Origin: an uncultured Bacilli bacterium
Lineage (GTDB): Bacteria > Bacillota_I > Bacilli_A > RF39 > UBA660
DNA length: 58,085 nt
Assembly (NCBI GenBank): GCA_934085875.1
Contig: CAKOHQ010000001.1
Span: 1 to 58,085 of the forward strand
Direction: 5' to 3'
The notes below the pieces were generated by a model. It had not been told where the DNA came from. It did not search any database and saw nothing but the letters and a program-made list of their open reading frames with translations. Made by a program: the position numbers and the translations under genes. Below are positions 25,646 through 33,429 of the stretch, piece after piece. Numbering within the stretch: position 1 is the first letter of the stretch; every line of letters starts with the position of its first letter.

Positions 25646-26773
25646 TTAAAGTGGACTTTCTTCTTTCCAATCCATGAAGTTAAGAACTTTATTTTTTATA
25701 TTTTCATCTTCAATGGGAGCTGGTTGGTAATTATTACTTTTACCTGTATATACATAACATGGTATTATGTTTGATTCTTTGTTTATTAATGAATTGTTAT
25801 TATCTATTGTGAGATTTATTTGATATATAATTGTTCTATTTTCAGGATTTTTACTGCCACCATAACAGAAATTGCCTAAAGAATATATTATTTCTTTGTC
25901 TTTATATATTTCTCTAGGTTGCAATACGTGTGGGTGACTACCTATAACTAGATCGGCACCATTGTCAATTAGTTTTCTTGTGGCATTTATTTTCCATTCT
26001 TCTGGTTTGTGAATTCTTTCTTGTCCTCCGTGGAAAAAAACTATTTGGTAATCTGATTTTTTTTCTGCTTCTTTAATTAATGTAATAATTTCATTTGCTT
26101 GTGATTCTATCCACAATCCTTTGCATATAACAGCAATAACGTAATTATTTTTTTTAAAGTACATGATGTTGTTGTAGTCTCCATATTGCATATTAGTTTT
26201 AGATATAGTATTAATTGTATCTTGTTTTCCAAGTGGTCCATAGTCATTAGAATGATTGTTAGAAATAGAAACACCTTCTACGCTTGATGAAGTTAATATA
26301 TTTATATTATCTGTTTTTGATTTATACCAATAAGCTGGTTCAGTATTTTTATTGATTTCTGTTAAAGGCTGGTCTGTTAGAACATTTTCTAAATTTACAA
26401 TAGTAAAATCATCTTCTTTAAAAATGTTATTAACTTTACTAAGAAAGTATGAAGATTCTTTATTATTAGCATATTCATTAAAACTACCTGGTGTAGTTTG
26501 ATCTTTATATGATGCTAGCATAATATCACCAGTAAATGATAGTTTTATATTATAAGTTTTGTTTATATTATTATTTGTAGTTTTTTCATTTTTTGTACTT
26601 TTATTATTTTCTAATTTAATTTTTTCTTTACTTATTTCTTCTTTTGCTATTTTTATATAATTTTCATATACTTTTTTTGATTGATTTTCAAAATATAATT
26701 TAGATACAAAAATAGTTGAAATAAATGTTAAGAAATATAAAATTATATATGTTATTAGTGTTTTTCTTTTCAT
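25646..26773 (-). CDS. CapA-family metallophosphatase-like surface protein
   Basis: 375 residues. An N-terminal signal anchor (about residues 6-28) is followed by a coil-rich linker and a CapA/PGA_cap domain: LSFTGDIMLA near residue 77, IVNLENVLT, ISNNHSNDYGPLGKQ, FFHGG and GADLVIGSHPHVLQP near residue 275. These are the metal-site motifs of the CapA group, linked to poly-gamma-glutamate synthesis in Bacillus, but stand-alone members like this one have no proven substrate. No capBC genes are nearby. Confidence 0.88.
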   Translation of the reverse strand: MKRKTLITYIILYFLTFISTIFVSKLYFENQSKKVYENYIKIAKEEISKEKIKLENNKSTKNEKTTNNNINKTYNIKLSFTGDIMLASYKDQTTPGSFNEYANNKESSYFLSKVNNIFKEDDFTIVNLENVLTDQPLTEINKNTEPAYWYKSKTDNINILTSSSVEGVSISNNHSNDYGPLGKQDTINTISKTNMQYGDYNNIMYFKKNNYVIAVICKGLWIESQANEIITLIKEAEKKSDYQIVFFHGGQERIHKPEEWKINATRKLIDNGADLVIGSHPHVLQPREIYKDKEIIYSLGNFCYGGSKNPENRTIIYQINLTIDNNNSLINKESNIIPCYVYTGKSNNYQPAPIEDENIKNKVLNFMDWKEESPL

Positions 26774-26884
26774 ATAATCATTATCCTTATATTTTTAATT
26801 ATATGTTATAGTTTTATTGGTGTCAAATATAATTATTTGTATAATTTTAGGTTTAAAAGATATTAATTTTTGCTAATTTAGGGC

Positions 26885-26913
26885 TTCACAAATTATTAAT
26901 TGTATGTTATATT
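26885..26913 (+). promoter_or_regulatory. Promoter of tRNA-Arg
   Basis: TTCACA, 17-base spacer, TATATT, ending 20 bases before the tRNA. Confidence 0.6.
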
Positions 26914-26933
26914 AGTTAAGTAAATTTATTTGT

Positions 26934-27010
26934 GCGCTCATAGCTCAATTGGATAGAGCGTTAGACTACGGATCTAAAGGTTAGGGGTTCGACTCCCTTT
27001 GGGCGCACCA
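26934..27010 (+). tRNA. tRNA-Arg (anticodon ACG)
   Basis: 77 nt with encoded CCA. The acceptor stem is GCGCTCA/TGGGCGC, the D arm GCTC...GAGC, the anticodon loop CTACGGA (ACG at the centre) in stem TTAGA/TCTAA, and the T arm AGGGG-TTCGACT-CCCTT. The sequence is close to the Bacillus tRNA-Arg(ACG) pattern. Confidence 0.97.
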
Positions 27011-27036
27011 TTTTTTGTTTTTTATTCATGAGAAAG

Positions 27037-27057
27037 AGTACAATTTGTACTTTTTTT
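27037..27057 (+). terminator. Terminator after tRNA-Arg
   Basis: AGTACA-ATT-TGTACT followed by T6. Confidence 0.65.
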
Positions 27058-27213
27058 ACATATTTGTTTGTGTTTGTTACATAGTATATAATGTATTATA
27101 TTTAATTTTGTATTTTATAATTTATGCTTTGTATATTAAAAATACTTGTATTTTAAATATAATATGATATAATTTAATTGTGATAAGTTTACTTGTCAAA
27201 TTAAAAAGAGATA
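27051..27213 (+). repeat. Tandem direct repeat, copy A (antisense-RNA promoter region)
   Basis: About 163 bases that match 27346-27507 at most positions. It covers the T-run, an AT-rich spacer, the TTGTAT/TATAAT promoter and the first 35-40 bases of the antisense RNA (GTGATAAGTTTACTTGTCAA). Confidence 0.85.
27146..27173 (+). promoter_or_regulatory. Promoter of cassette 2 antisense RNA
   Basis: TTGTAT (27146-27151), 16-base spacer, TATAAT (27168-27173). Confidence 0.65.
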
Positions 27214-27298
27214 TTTAATCCAGCAAAATTAGGTGTCTCCTTAGTATTTTGTTTTTTGTAAGTTAGCACCTACATATGATGAGTAGGTGTTATTTTTT
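27180..27298 (+). ncRNA. Cassette 2: putative orphan antisense RNA
   Basis: The promoter at 27146-27173 predicts a start near 27180; the RNA ends at the hairpin CACCTAC...GTAGGTG (27267-27289) with TTATTTTTT. It has the same design as the antisense RNA of the neighbouring intact cassette, but its toxin partner on the other strand is reduced to a C-terminal remnant. Confidence 0.55.
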
Positions 27299-27345
27299 AA
27301 TCCTTGAAGTTCATTAAACGTTCTAATACTATCAATATTAATATA
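27297..27345 (-). pseudogene. Cassette 2: C-terminal remnant of a toxin-like peptide ORF
   Basis: Read on the minus strand, the frame ending at 27297 gives ...ILILIVLERLMNFKD and a stop, similar to the end of the cassette 4 peptide (...ILILLKILFNKD). Both are followed by the same bases, TTTTTTAATCCTTG on the plus strand. The start codon and 5' region are missing because the second repeat unit begins at 27346. Confidence 0.5.
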
Positions 27346-27507
27346 TTTTTTTACATATTTATTTACATTTGTTACATAATATATAATGTATTGTATTTAA
27401 TTTTGTATTTTAAATTTATGCTTTATATATTAAAAATACTTGTATTTTAAATACAATATGATATAATTTAGTTGTGATAAGTTTACTTGTCAAATTAAAA
27501 AGAGATA
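27346..27507 (+). repeat. Tandem direct repeat, copy B (antisense-RNA promoter region)
   Basis: Second copy of the 162-163-base unit at 27051-27213; it leads into the intact cassette 3. Confidence 0.85.
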
Positions 27508-27573
27508 CAATTTTGGCTTAGATGTATCTCCACAATGTGGGTTGCACCTAATTATATAGGTGCTTTTATTTTT
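27474..27573 (+). ncRNA. Cassette 3: putative antisense RNA (antitoxin)
   Basis: The promoter is TTGTAT (27440-27445), 16 bases, TATAAT (27462-27467). The RNA contains a hairpin GAGATAC...GTATCTC (27502-27530) and ends at GCACCTA-ATTATA-TAGGTGC with a T-rich tail. The segment from AGAGATACAATT to TCTCCACAAT is repeated at the start of the opposing toxin mRNA, making an inverted repeat in the DNA. Confidence 0.6.
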
Positions 27574-27686
27574 ATTTTAATATGATTGCAAGGACTACAA
27601 TGATGAAAGGAATTAATGAAAGTATTAATACAACTGCCATTAAGTATTCCATTTTTTAATGTAGATAATAATTTATATGCTTTCAT
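27552..27686 (-). other. Cassette 3: leader ORF overlapping the toxin-like ORF out of frame
   Basis: ATG at 27686 directly follows GAGGAGGTGATGGT and opens a 44-residue frame (MKAYKLLSTLKNG...) that overlaps the hydrophobic ORF completely. Cassette 4 has the same arrangement with a 19-residue leader ORF. It may be a decoy or coupling ORF, or the true product; the hydrophobic frame is the one conserved at amino-acid level. Confidence 0.45.
27572..27652 (-). CDS. Cassette 3: 26-residue hydrophobic toxin-like peptide
   Basis: The minus-strand ORF encodes a 26-residue peptide beginning MEYLMAVVLILSLIPFII and ending in a single Lys, almost entirely hydrophobic with a central Pro, the profile of type I toxins such as the Fst group. 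It has no own ribosome binding site; a very strong site (GAGGAGGTGATGGT) instead serves an overlapping ORF that starts 34 bases upstream in another frame. Translation may be coupled or re-initiated. Its end abuts the antisense terminator. Confidence 0.55.
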   Translation of the reverse strand: MEYLMAVVLILSLIPFIIVVLAIILK

Positions 27687-27753
27687 ACCATCACCTCCTC
27701 ATACATATAAATATGTATTGTGGAGGTACACCTATAATTGCATCTCTGATATA

Positions 27754-27782
27754 ATTATATAATATAAAAATCAACATTACAA
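27754..27782 (-). promoter_or_regulatory. Promoter of cassette 3 toxin mRNA
   Basis: Minus-strand TTGTAA (27777-27782), 17-base spacer, TATAAT (27754-27759); the predicted start near 27747 begins AGAGATGCAATT. Confidence 0.6.
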
Positions 27783-27884
27783 TAAACATCTATATAAAAT
27801 AATAGAAAATGTTTGTTAAAAATAAAATTGTTTTTTTAGTATAAAATTGATTTAATGATGAACACTATATAATGGTGATTTATA

Positions 27885-29198
27885 GTGATAAACGGTTATA
27901 ATATTAGAAAAATAAATGGAGAAGAAATACTTTGTTTGTATTTAGATTTATCTAGCGAGTTTGCTAATTTAGATTCTAAAAAAAATAAAAATTTAAAGAG
28001 TGAAATAAAAAAATATATTAAGAAAAATAAAATAAATTTTAAAGGTGTTAAAGTAGCTTTAGTTATTGGTGGATTTCTTGTTGGTACTGTTATGTTAAAT
28101 AATATAAAACAACCTGATAATAGTTTTAATAATAATAGTATTGTTGCTATAATGAATGAAGTACATGATAATATTACCAGTAATAATACTTTGCAGGAAG
28201 ATGAAACTAAGGAAGAAAATGTTGTTCTTCAAGATAGTGATGTTAATGTAGATGATAAAGTAAATAATGTAGATAACAATACTATTAGTCAAATAAATAA
28301 GGAAGAAGTAAAAAATAGAGATAATGTTGTTAAAGAAAGTAGTAATAAAGTAGAAGTAAAAACAGAAGAAGATATTGTTAAAGAAGTAGTTATTGATAAT
28401 AATATATATGTTAATGTTAGAAGAAATAATGGTAATATAGAAAAATATGAACTTGAAGAATATATAATTGGTGTGGTTGGTGCTGAGATGCCTGCATCAT
28501 TTAATAAAGAAGCGCTTAAGGCACAAAGTGTAGTTGCTAGGACATATGCTTTGAAATCTATAAAAAATAATAAACAATTAACTAGTAATAATAGTACACA
28601 AAATTTTAAAGATAATAATGAATTAAAAAAGATGTGGGGTAGTAGTTATAATACTTATTATAATAAAATAAAAAGTGCTGTTTTAGAAACAAAAGGATTA
28701 TATTTGTCATATAATAACGATTATGTTGATGCAGTATATCATTCTACTAGTAATGGGAATACAGAAGATGCAGTTTATGTTTGGGGTAATAGTGTACCTT
28801 ATTTAAAAAGTGTTAGTAGTGAATATGATAATACTAATAAAAATTATAATAGTACTATAACTTTAACTTATAATGAAATATCTAATAAATTAAAAAATAG
28901 TATTGATAGTAATACTAAATTTAATATTATAAGTAGAACTAGTGGTGATAGAGTAAAAGAAATGGAAATTAATGGAATAACATATAGTGGAGTAGAATTT
29001 AGAAAATTATTAAATTTAAGGTCAGCTGATTTTAGTATAGAAAATAATGGTGCTAATGTTGTTATAAGTACTAATGGATATGGACATGGTGTTGGTATGA
29101 GTCAATATGGTGCAAATGGAATGGCTAATAATGGAAGTAGTTACACTGATATATTATTACATTACTATACTGGTGTATCCATTAAAAATATTTATTAA
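27885..29198 (+). CDS. spoIID: SpoIID/LytB-domain protein (stage II sporulation protein D-like)
   Basis: 437 residues from GTG 27885. A cytoplasmic N-terminal segment of about 58 residues precedes a membrane helix (about 60-75), a polar Asn/Asp/Glu/Val linker (to about 175) and the SpoIID domain: GVVGAEMPASFNKEALKAQSVVARTYAL with the catalytic Glu in AEMP, VYHSTSNGNTEDA, and the C-terminal GYGHGVGMSQYGANGMA. SpoIID is the lytic transglycosylase of engulfment. The cytoplasmic extension before the helix is longer than in Bacillus SpoIID. A GGTGAT site precedes the GTG. Confidence 0.92.
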   Translation: MINGYNIRKINGEEILCLYLDLSSEFANLDSKKNKNLKSEIKKYIKKNKINFKGVKVALVIGGFLVGTVMLNNIKQPDNSFNNNSIVAIMNEVHDNITSNNTLQEDETKEENVVLQDSDVNVDDKVNNVDNNTISQINKEEVKNRDNVVKESSNKVEVKTEEDIVKEVVIDNNIYVNVRRNNGNIEKYELEEYIIGVVGAEMPASFNKEALKAQSVVARTYALKSIKNNKQLTSNNSTQNFKDNNELKKMWGSSYNTYYNKIKSAVLETKGLYLSYNNDYVDAVYHSTSNGNTEDAVYVWGNSVPYLKSVSSEYDNTNKNYNSTITLTYNEISNKLKNSIDSNTKFNIISRTSGDRVKEMEINGITYSGVEFRKLLNLRSADFSIENNGANVVISTNGYGHGVGMSQYGANGMANNGSSYTDILLHYYTGVSIKNIY

Positions 29199-29895
29199 AT
29201 ATAGTGTTTAATGTGTTAGATATTAAATCTGTTATGTGTGATACATATAAATCTATATTTGAATTAGTTAATAACATAGTTTTATTATTATTTATATATT
29301 CTAAAGATACTGGTATACCAATAGTTATTATTGGTTTTTTTAATAAATTATAATCTATTAATTTATTATTATTTAGTATACCACTACCTGGTTTAATACC
29401 TGTATTAGATATTTCAATAGTTTGATTAATGTAATTAATATTATTTGTTATAAAAGAATCTATTAAAATAACTAGGTTTGGTTTAATTAAGTTTGATATA
29501 CTTTTAATTATTTTATCAGTATTTATACCAGTAGAACCTAATATGCCTGGTATGAATGCTGATACTTTAATATTATTTATATTATCTAAACCTTTTACAT
29601 TATAATTAACTTTTATTTTATTTATAGTAATTGGTCCTATACTATCTGCTGTATTATTAATATTACCTAGTCCTATTATAAGTACATGTTTAATATTAAT
29701 ATTCAATTTATTAATAAAATGTAATATTTCTTTTAAAAATATATTATTTAAAGATTTATTATTAATATTATCAAATTTAATTGTATGATAAATATTTGTT
29801 TTATATATAGATTCTAATATTTGTATATTATTATATTTTTTTATTAATTTATATTCTTTGTTAGTATCTATATACATATCTGTTCTTAAATTCAT
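29182..29895 (-). CDS. gpr: Germination protease GPR (spore protease, A25 family)
   Basis: 237 residues, shorter than the roughly 330-370 of Bacillus. It has the GPR signatures LRTDMYIDT at the start, VLIIGLGNINNTADSIGP near residues 91-108, VSAFIPGILGSTGI, LVILIDSFI, IEISNTGIKPGSGI and IITIGIPVSLEY. The aspartates of TADSIG and LIDSF are in the positions proposed for the catalytic pair. GPR degrades small acid-soluble spore proteins at germination. It starts after AGGTGA and converges with spoIID, overlapping its end by 17 bases. Confidence 0.93.
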   Translation of the reverse strand: MNLRTDMYIDTNKEYKLIKKYNNIQILESIYKTNIYHTIKFDNINNKSLNNIFLKEILHFINKLNINIKHVLIIGLGNINNTADSIGPITINKIKVNYNVKGLDNINNIKVSAFIPGILGSTGINTDKIIKSISNLIKPNLVILIDSFITNNINYINQTIEISNTGIKPGSGILNNNKLIDYNLLKKPIITIGIPVSLEYINNNKTMLLTNSNIDLYVSHITDLISNTLNTIFNKYF

Positions 29896-29964
29896 ATATT
29901 TTCACCTAATATTATATTGATTAAATTATTAAATAAATATACAATATTAATAGAGGTTTTAAAT

Positions 29965-30795
29965 ATGGTAGTTATTGATAATATAAATAATTTAGATTTA
30001 GATAATACTATTTGTTGTGGACAAATATTTAGATATGAAAAGTTAGAAGATGATAGCTATATAGTTATATTAAAAGATAGGGTAGTTAAATTAAAATATA
30101 TAGATAATAAATTATATATTGATTCTAATAATATGAATAATATAGAAAATGTTATTAGAGAATATTTAGATTTGGATAGAGATTATATTAGTATAATAGA
30201 AAACATTAAAGAATGTGATGATGTACTTGGTAAATATTTAGATAAGTCTATTGGATTAAAGATGATTAAACAAGATCCTATAGAATGTATTGTTAGCTAT
30301 ATAATAAGTCAAAATAATAGTGTTAGAAATATAAAGAATAGTTTAGATTTAATAAGTTATAAGTTTGGGGATAAAGTTATGTTTTTAGATAAAGAATATT
30401 ATTTATTTCCTAGTATAGATAAATTAAGTAAAATAAGTTTAGATGAGTTTAGAGAATGTAAAGTAGGTTTTAGAGATAGATATTTAGTTGATATAATAAG
30501 TGATATTGTAGAGAATAGATTAAATGTTAATTATATATTTGAAATGAATAGTGAAGATAGTTTAAGATATTTGATGAGTTTTAGAGGAATAGGGATGAAA
30601 GTTGCTAGTTGTATTCTTTTGTTTGTTTATGGGAAGTATGATGTTTATCCAATAGATACTTGGGTTAAAAAATATATGGATACTAATTATGGTATTAAAG
30701 ATGAAAAGAAGATAAAAGAGTTTTGTAAAGAAAAATATGGTAAGTATAGTGGACTTGCTATTCAATATATGTTTAATGGTATGAGAAATATGTAA
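29965..30795 (+). CDS. ogg: 8-oxoguanine DNA glycosylase/AP lyase (OGG1-like)
   Basis: 276 residues from ATG 29965, preferred over the upstream TTG because AGAGGT sits before it. The N-terminal domain contains CCGQIFRYE (OGG1 QxFRW region), and the helix-hairpin-helix part reads SFRGIGMKVASCILLF with the Schiff-base Lys in GMKVASC and the catalytic Asp in YPIDTWVKK. It removes 8-oxoG opposite C. It is read divergently from gpr. Confidence 0.9.
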   Translation: MVVIDNINNLDLDNTICCGQIFRYEKLEDDSYIVILKDRVVKLKYIDNKLYIDSNNMNNIENVIREYLDLDRDYISIIENIKECDDVLGKYLDKSIGLKMIKQDPIECIVSYIISQNNSVRNIKNSLDLISYKFGDKVMFLDKEYYLFPSIDKLSKISLDEFRECKVGFRDRYLVDIISDIVENRLNVNYIFEMNSEDSLRYLMSFRGIGMKVASCILLFVYGKYDVYPIDTWVKKYMDTNYGIKDEKKIKEFCKEKYGKYSGLAIQYMFNGMRNM

Positions 30796-30906
30796 ATTTT
30801 TTTACGATTTATTTAATTATGTAGTTGATTTTTATAAAAAACTATATTAGAATTTATTTATAAGGTATGATAATACTCTTAAATAATAGAAAGGAAGATA
30901 TATATT

Positions 30907-31311
30907 ATGAAAAAATTAAATAAGAAAGGTTTTACATTAGTTGAATTACTTGCTGTTATAGTTGTACTTGCTTTATTAATGGTTGTTGCTGCTAGTAGTA
31001 TTGGAACAGCCTTAAAAAATTCTAAAAAATCTGCAACAAAAACAGAAGCTCAAAAAATTATTAGACAATTGTACCAAGATAATAAATCATTATCTTTAAC
31101 TGGTTCTTTAACAGCTGCTTCAGCTCAAGAAGGAACTGATGGAGATACTTTTACTTATAAGTATGATGTTGCCGCAACTGGAGCAATTAATAATTTTTGC
31201 TTAAAACATTCTGATGGGTATTGGGTTACTGGATCGATTGATGAAAATGGTAAAGAAACTATTGCAGATCCAGTAGAAGATAAACCTGATGATAGTAATT
31301 GTATTGATTAG
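30907..31311 (+). CDS. Type IV prepilin-like protein
   Basis: 134 residues with the class III leader NKKGFTLVELLAVI: cleavage after Gly, Phe +1 and Glu +5. A hydrophobic helix runs to about residue 30, followed by a helical stretch and a small C-terminal domain with two Cys (about 97 and 132) that could form the pilin D-loop disulfide. It is the only intact prepilin in the window, about 23 kb from the Tad-like locus whose own prepilin is broken. No prepilin peptidase gene is visible. The site GAAAGGAAG precedes ATG 30907. Confidence 0.85.
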   Translation: MKKLNKKGFTLVELLAVIVVLALLMVVAASSIGTALKNSKKSATKTEAQKIIRQLYQDNKSLSLTGSLTAASAQEGTDGDTFTYKYDVAATGAINNFCLKHSDGYWVTGSIDENGKETIADPVEDKPDDSNCID

Positions 31312-31348
31312 TAAACGATAAAATATATTAAAAAAAGAGAAAAATTAC

Positions 31349-31377
31349 TTGCATAATTCCCAAACCTGTAGTATAGT
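31349..31377 (+). promoter_or_regulatory. Promoter of tRNA-Pro
   Basis: TTGCAT, 17-base spacer, TATAGT. Confidence 0.7.
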
Positions 31378-31412
31378 ATTAAGTAGTTAAGTTAATTAAC
31401 TGCTTTTTGTAT

Positions 31413-31489
31413 CGAGAAGTAGCACAGCTTGGTAGTGCACTTGGTTTGGGACCAAGGGGTCGCAGGTTCGAATCCTGTCTTCTCGACCA
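31413..31489 (+). tRNA. tRNA-Pro (anticodon TGG)
   Basis: 77 nt with encoded CCA. The acceptor stem is CGAGAAG/CTTCTCG, the anticodon loop TTTGGGA in stem CTTGG/CCAAG, and the T arm GCAGG-TTCGAAT-CCTGT. It closely resembles Bacillus tRNA-Pro. Confidence 0.97.
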
Positions 31490-31500
31490 TTTGATATTTA

Positions 31501-31527
31501 CAACACTTAAATGTGTTGTTTTTTTAT
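31501..31527 (+). terminator. Terminator after tRNA-Pro
   Basis: CAACAC-TTAAAT-GTGTTG followed by T7. Confidence 0.85.
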
Positions 31528-31628
31528 GTCCCCTTGTCCCAAATTAAAACAAATAAAATATATTGATTATAAATATTCTATTTGTTAAATGTGCTACTTG
31601 TCGATATAAAAAATATATTTTATAATTT

Positions 31629-31988
31629 TTATCGAGAATTTTTTTGCCTTATATATTCTTCAAGTGGTATACTGTCCGATATATCTGAACAATTTCCTTC
31701 TTCATAATTTAGTGAAGCGTAATTAATATCTGCAATTTTATAATCGTAGAAATCATTATCGTTTATTTTTTCTATTATACATTCATAGTAGTAATATTTA
31801 TCATTGTTTTGATTGATAAATACTACATTATTGTTAAAGTAGTTTAATTTTGTTTTTTCATAAGAATCAATTACGTATGAATTGTTCTCAGAAGTATAAA
31901 CTGTATTTATTAAAAAAATTAAGTTAATAATTATTGATGTTGTAGCTATTGTTTTTAATAATTTTAAATTATTTGTTATTATCGTCAA
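31629..31988 (-). CDS. Unknown small signal-anchored protein
   Basis: 119 residues from TTG 31988 (no ATG is available; the ribosome binding site is weak). One hydrophobic segment at about residues 12-31 is followed by an acidic, Tyr/Asn-rich extracellular part. It is the last of three short minus-strand genes for exported or membrane proteins (31.6-32.9 kb). Function unknown. Confidence 0.5.
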   Translation of the reverse strand: MTIITNNLKLLKTIATTSIIINLIFLINTVYTSENNSYVIDSYEKTKLNYFNNNVVFINQNNDKYYYYECIIEKINDNDFYDYKIADINYASLNYEEGNCSDISDSIPLEEYIRQKNSR

Positions 31989-32006
31989 TCTATCTTTATG
32001 TTTAAT

Positions 32007-32246
32007 CTATAACCAACGATTTAAGCAATAGTAGAATAGTGCTGGATATTCTTTTGTTATTATAATTTCTTCGTTGTAGTATATTCTTATTGCTATAAAT
32101 ATTAGTGCTACTAGTATACTATTTATAATTAATTCTTTATTAATTTCTTTTTTTGAATAATGATTTATTTTTCCATTTGAAAATTTTAAATATGGATATA
32201 TGCAATATGAAAACATTGTTATTAATATTGATATAAATAATTTCAT
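32007..32246 (-). CDS. Unknown small membrane protein (two helices)
   Basis: 79 residues after a good site (GAAAGGAAAA). Hydrophobic segments at about residues 2-19 and 42-59 are separated by a basic loop. It lies 18 bases after the OB-fold-like gene, in the same presumed operon. Confidence 0.6.
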   Translation of the reverse strand: MKLFISILITMFSYCIYPYLKFSNGKINHYSKKEINKELIINSILVALIFIAIRIYYNEEIIITKEYPALFYYCLNRWL

Positions 32247-32264
32247 TTTGATTTTCCTTTCTTT

Positions 32265-32861
32265 TTATTCTATTTCTACGTAATTTGAAGTTATTGATGG
32301 GATTGTTACAGAACTTCCCATTATTGAAGTGTAGGTTTCTAAACCATTCAACTCACCATATATGGTAATAATGTCATCTTCTAATATTCTTGGTGCATTT
32401 TCCATTGGAAAATATCTAACGTATATGGTATCTTCATATCCATAATCCGTTTTAGTTATATTTACTCTTAAGGTATACATTTTTATTACTCCGTAACTAT
32501 CTTCCATCACTTGAATAACCTCTCCAGTATATTTTACGTATTTTCCTTTGTAATCTTCTGCATATCTAAATATGTCTTTGTAATTATATGTTTGGCATTC
32601 CTCTTTATAAGTTTGTATTATTTCTTCATTTGTTTTTGCTGGTTTAGTTGTTGTGCTTGTAATTAATTCGCATTCTTTACTATCTTTATTTATTGTATAT
32701 CCATCAGGGCAAGTATAACATTCACTATCAATTAACGTACCTTCATCACATGATAGTTCACCATAATAATTTGCTCCAATTATTAATACTATTACTACAA
32801 ATAATGCAGTACAAATTGCTATTATTATGTAATTAGTTGCTTTTTTCTTTTTATCAATCAT
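32265..32861 (-). CDS. Signal-anchored protein with an OB-fold-like extracellular domain
   Basis: 198 residues from ATG 32861 (GGTGAG lies 5 bases upstream; a GTG four codons earlier is the alternative). A Lys-rich start and one membrane helix (about 9-29) precede a Cys-rich stalk (CDEGTLIDSECYTCPDGYTI) and, after a Thr-rich linker, a beta-rich domain with KGKYVKYTGEVIQVMED, VRYFPMEN and EDDIITIYGELNGLETY. That pattern is seen in OB-fold modules of many Gram-positive exported proteins. Its ligand is unknown. Confidence 0.65.
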   Translation of the reverse strand: MIDKKKKATNYIIIAICTALFVVIVLIIGANYYGELSCDEGTLIDSECYTCPDGYTINKDSKECELITSTTTKPAKTNEEIIQTYKEECQTYNYKDIFRYAEDYKGKYVKYTGEVIQVMEDSYGVIKMYTLRVNITKTDYGYEDTIYVRYFPMENAPRILEDDIITIYGELNGLETYTSIMGSSVTIPSITSNYVEIE

Positions 32862-33049
32862 TTTACTCACCAATTCCTTTATTTTTATATTTAATTATTT
32901 GTCAACCATTTTATATCGTTAACTCAATTTAATTATAATATATTTTTTATTGTTCGACAATAAATACTTGAGATAATTATATTAAAATATGAATATGTAT
33001 TTTATTATAATAAAATAAAATTAATAAAATATAATATTAATGATATTGT

Positions 33050-33078
33050 TTGACTTTGTATAAGGTCTTATATATAAT
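33050..33078 (+). promoter_or_regulatory. Strong promoter upstream of cassette 4
   Basis: TTGACT (33050-33055), 17-base spacer, TATAAT (33073-33078). It points into the cassette and could make a longer version of the antisense RNA. The stretch from 32880 to 33050 otherwise holds no feature I can support. Confidence 0.6.
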
Positions 33079-33097
33079 ATCAAGTACACAACTTTAT

Positions 33098-33125
33098 TTG
33101 ATTTTTTAGAATGTTGTGTTATAAT
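33098..33125 (+). promoter_or_regulatory. Promoter of cassette 4 antisense RNA
   Basis: TTGATT (33098-33103), 16-base spacer, TATAAT (33120-33125). Confidence 0.65.
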
Positions 33126-33130
33126 TTAAG

Positions 33131-33255
33131 TGATAGGAAGTTCTATCATATAAATATTTTTTGGACACAAAAAGAGTTGCTTAATATTCGTCGTTAAGTA
33201 CTTTCAGTCCAATTTGTTCTGTGGGTACCTAAATGAGTTTGGTACCTGTTTTTTA
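33131..33255 (+). ncRNA. Cassette 4: putative antisense RNA (antitoxin)
   Basis: The predicted start near 33131 opens with the hairpin GATAG-GAAGTT-CTATC. GAGTTGCTTAA at 33174-33184 is repeated exactly, in inverted orientation, at the start of the toxin mRNA (33383-33393). The RNA ends at a GGTACC-based hairpin (33224-33247) and T6. GTACCTAA in that terminator (33225-33232) recurs in direct orientation at 33374-33381, so it is complementary to the toxin mRNA leader. Confidence 0.62.
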
Positions 33256-33318
33256 ATCCTTGTTGAAAAGTATTTTAAGTAGTATTAATATCACTACTAA
33301 GATTACTAAGTAATCCAT
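33253..33318 (-). CDS. Cassette 4: 21-residue hydrophobic toxin-like peptide
   Basis: The minus-strand ORF starts MDYLVILVVILILLKI and ends with a charged FNKD, 21 residues. It aligns with the cassette 3 peptide (MEYLMAVVLILSLI). GGAAGGA lies 7 bases before its ATG, inside an overlapping 19-codon leader ORF (33275-33334) that itself follows GGAAGGAGGTGG. The stop falls in the T-run of the antisense terminator. Confidence 0.58.
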   Translation of the reverse strand: MDYLVILVVILILLKILFNKD

Positions 33319-33334
33319 TTATTATTCCTTCCAT
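33275..33334 (-). other. Cassette 4: leader ORF overlapping the toxin-like ORF out of frame
   Basis: 19 codons (MEGIINGLLSNL...) starting at 33334 after a near-perfect ribosome binding site; it overlaps the start of the hydrophobic ORF in another frame, as in cassette 3. Confidence 0.45.
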
Positions 33335-33400
33335 AGGACCACCTCCTTCCACAAAAGTTGAGAGAGGTTGAGAGTACCTAACTTAAGCAACTCAATTGGT

Positions 33401-33429
33401 ATTATAATATATATTATATAATAATACAA
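33401..33429 (-). promoter_or_regulatory. Promoter of cassette 4 toxin mRNA
   Basis: Minus-strand TTGTAT (33424-33429), 17-base spacer, TATAAT (33401-33406); start near 33394. Confidence 0.7.

Noticed and set aside
25468..25677. Plus-strand ORF opposite the 25.1-25.7 kb genes
   Set aside because: It lies antisense to a gene with a good start site and consists of low-complexity Leu/Ile codons.
27051..27507. The two 162-base repeats as the start of a CRISPR array
   Set aside because: Only two long units, no short regularly spaced repeats, no cas genes, and the repeats carry promoter and RNA sequence.
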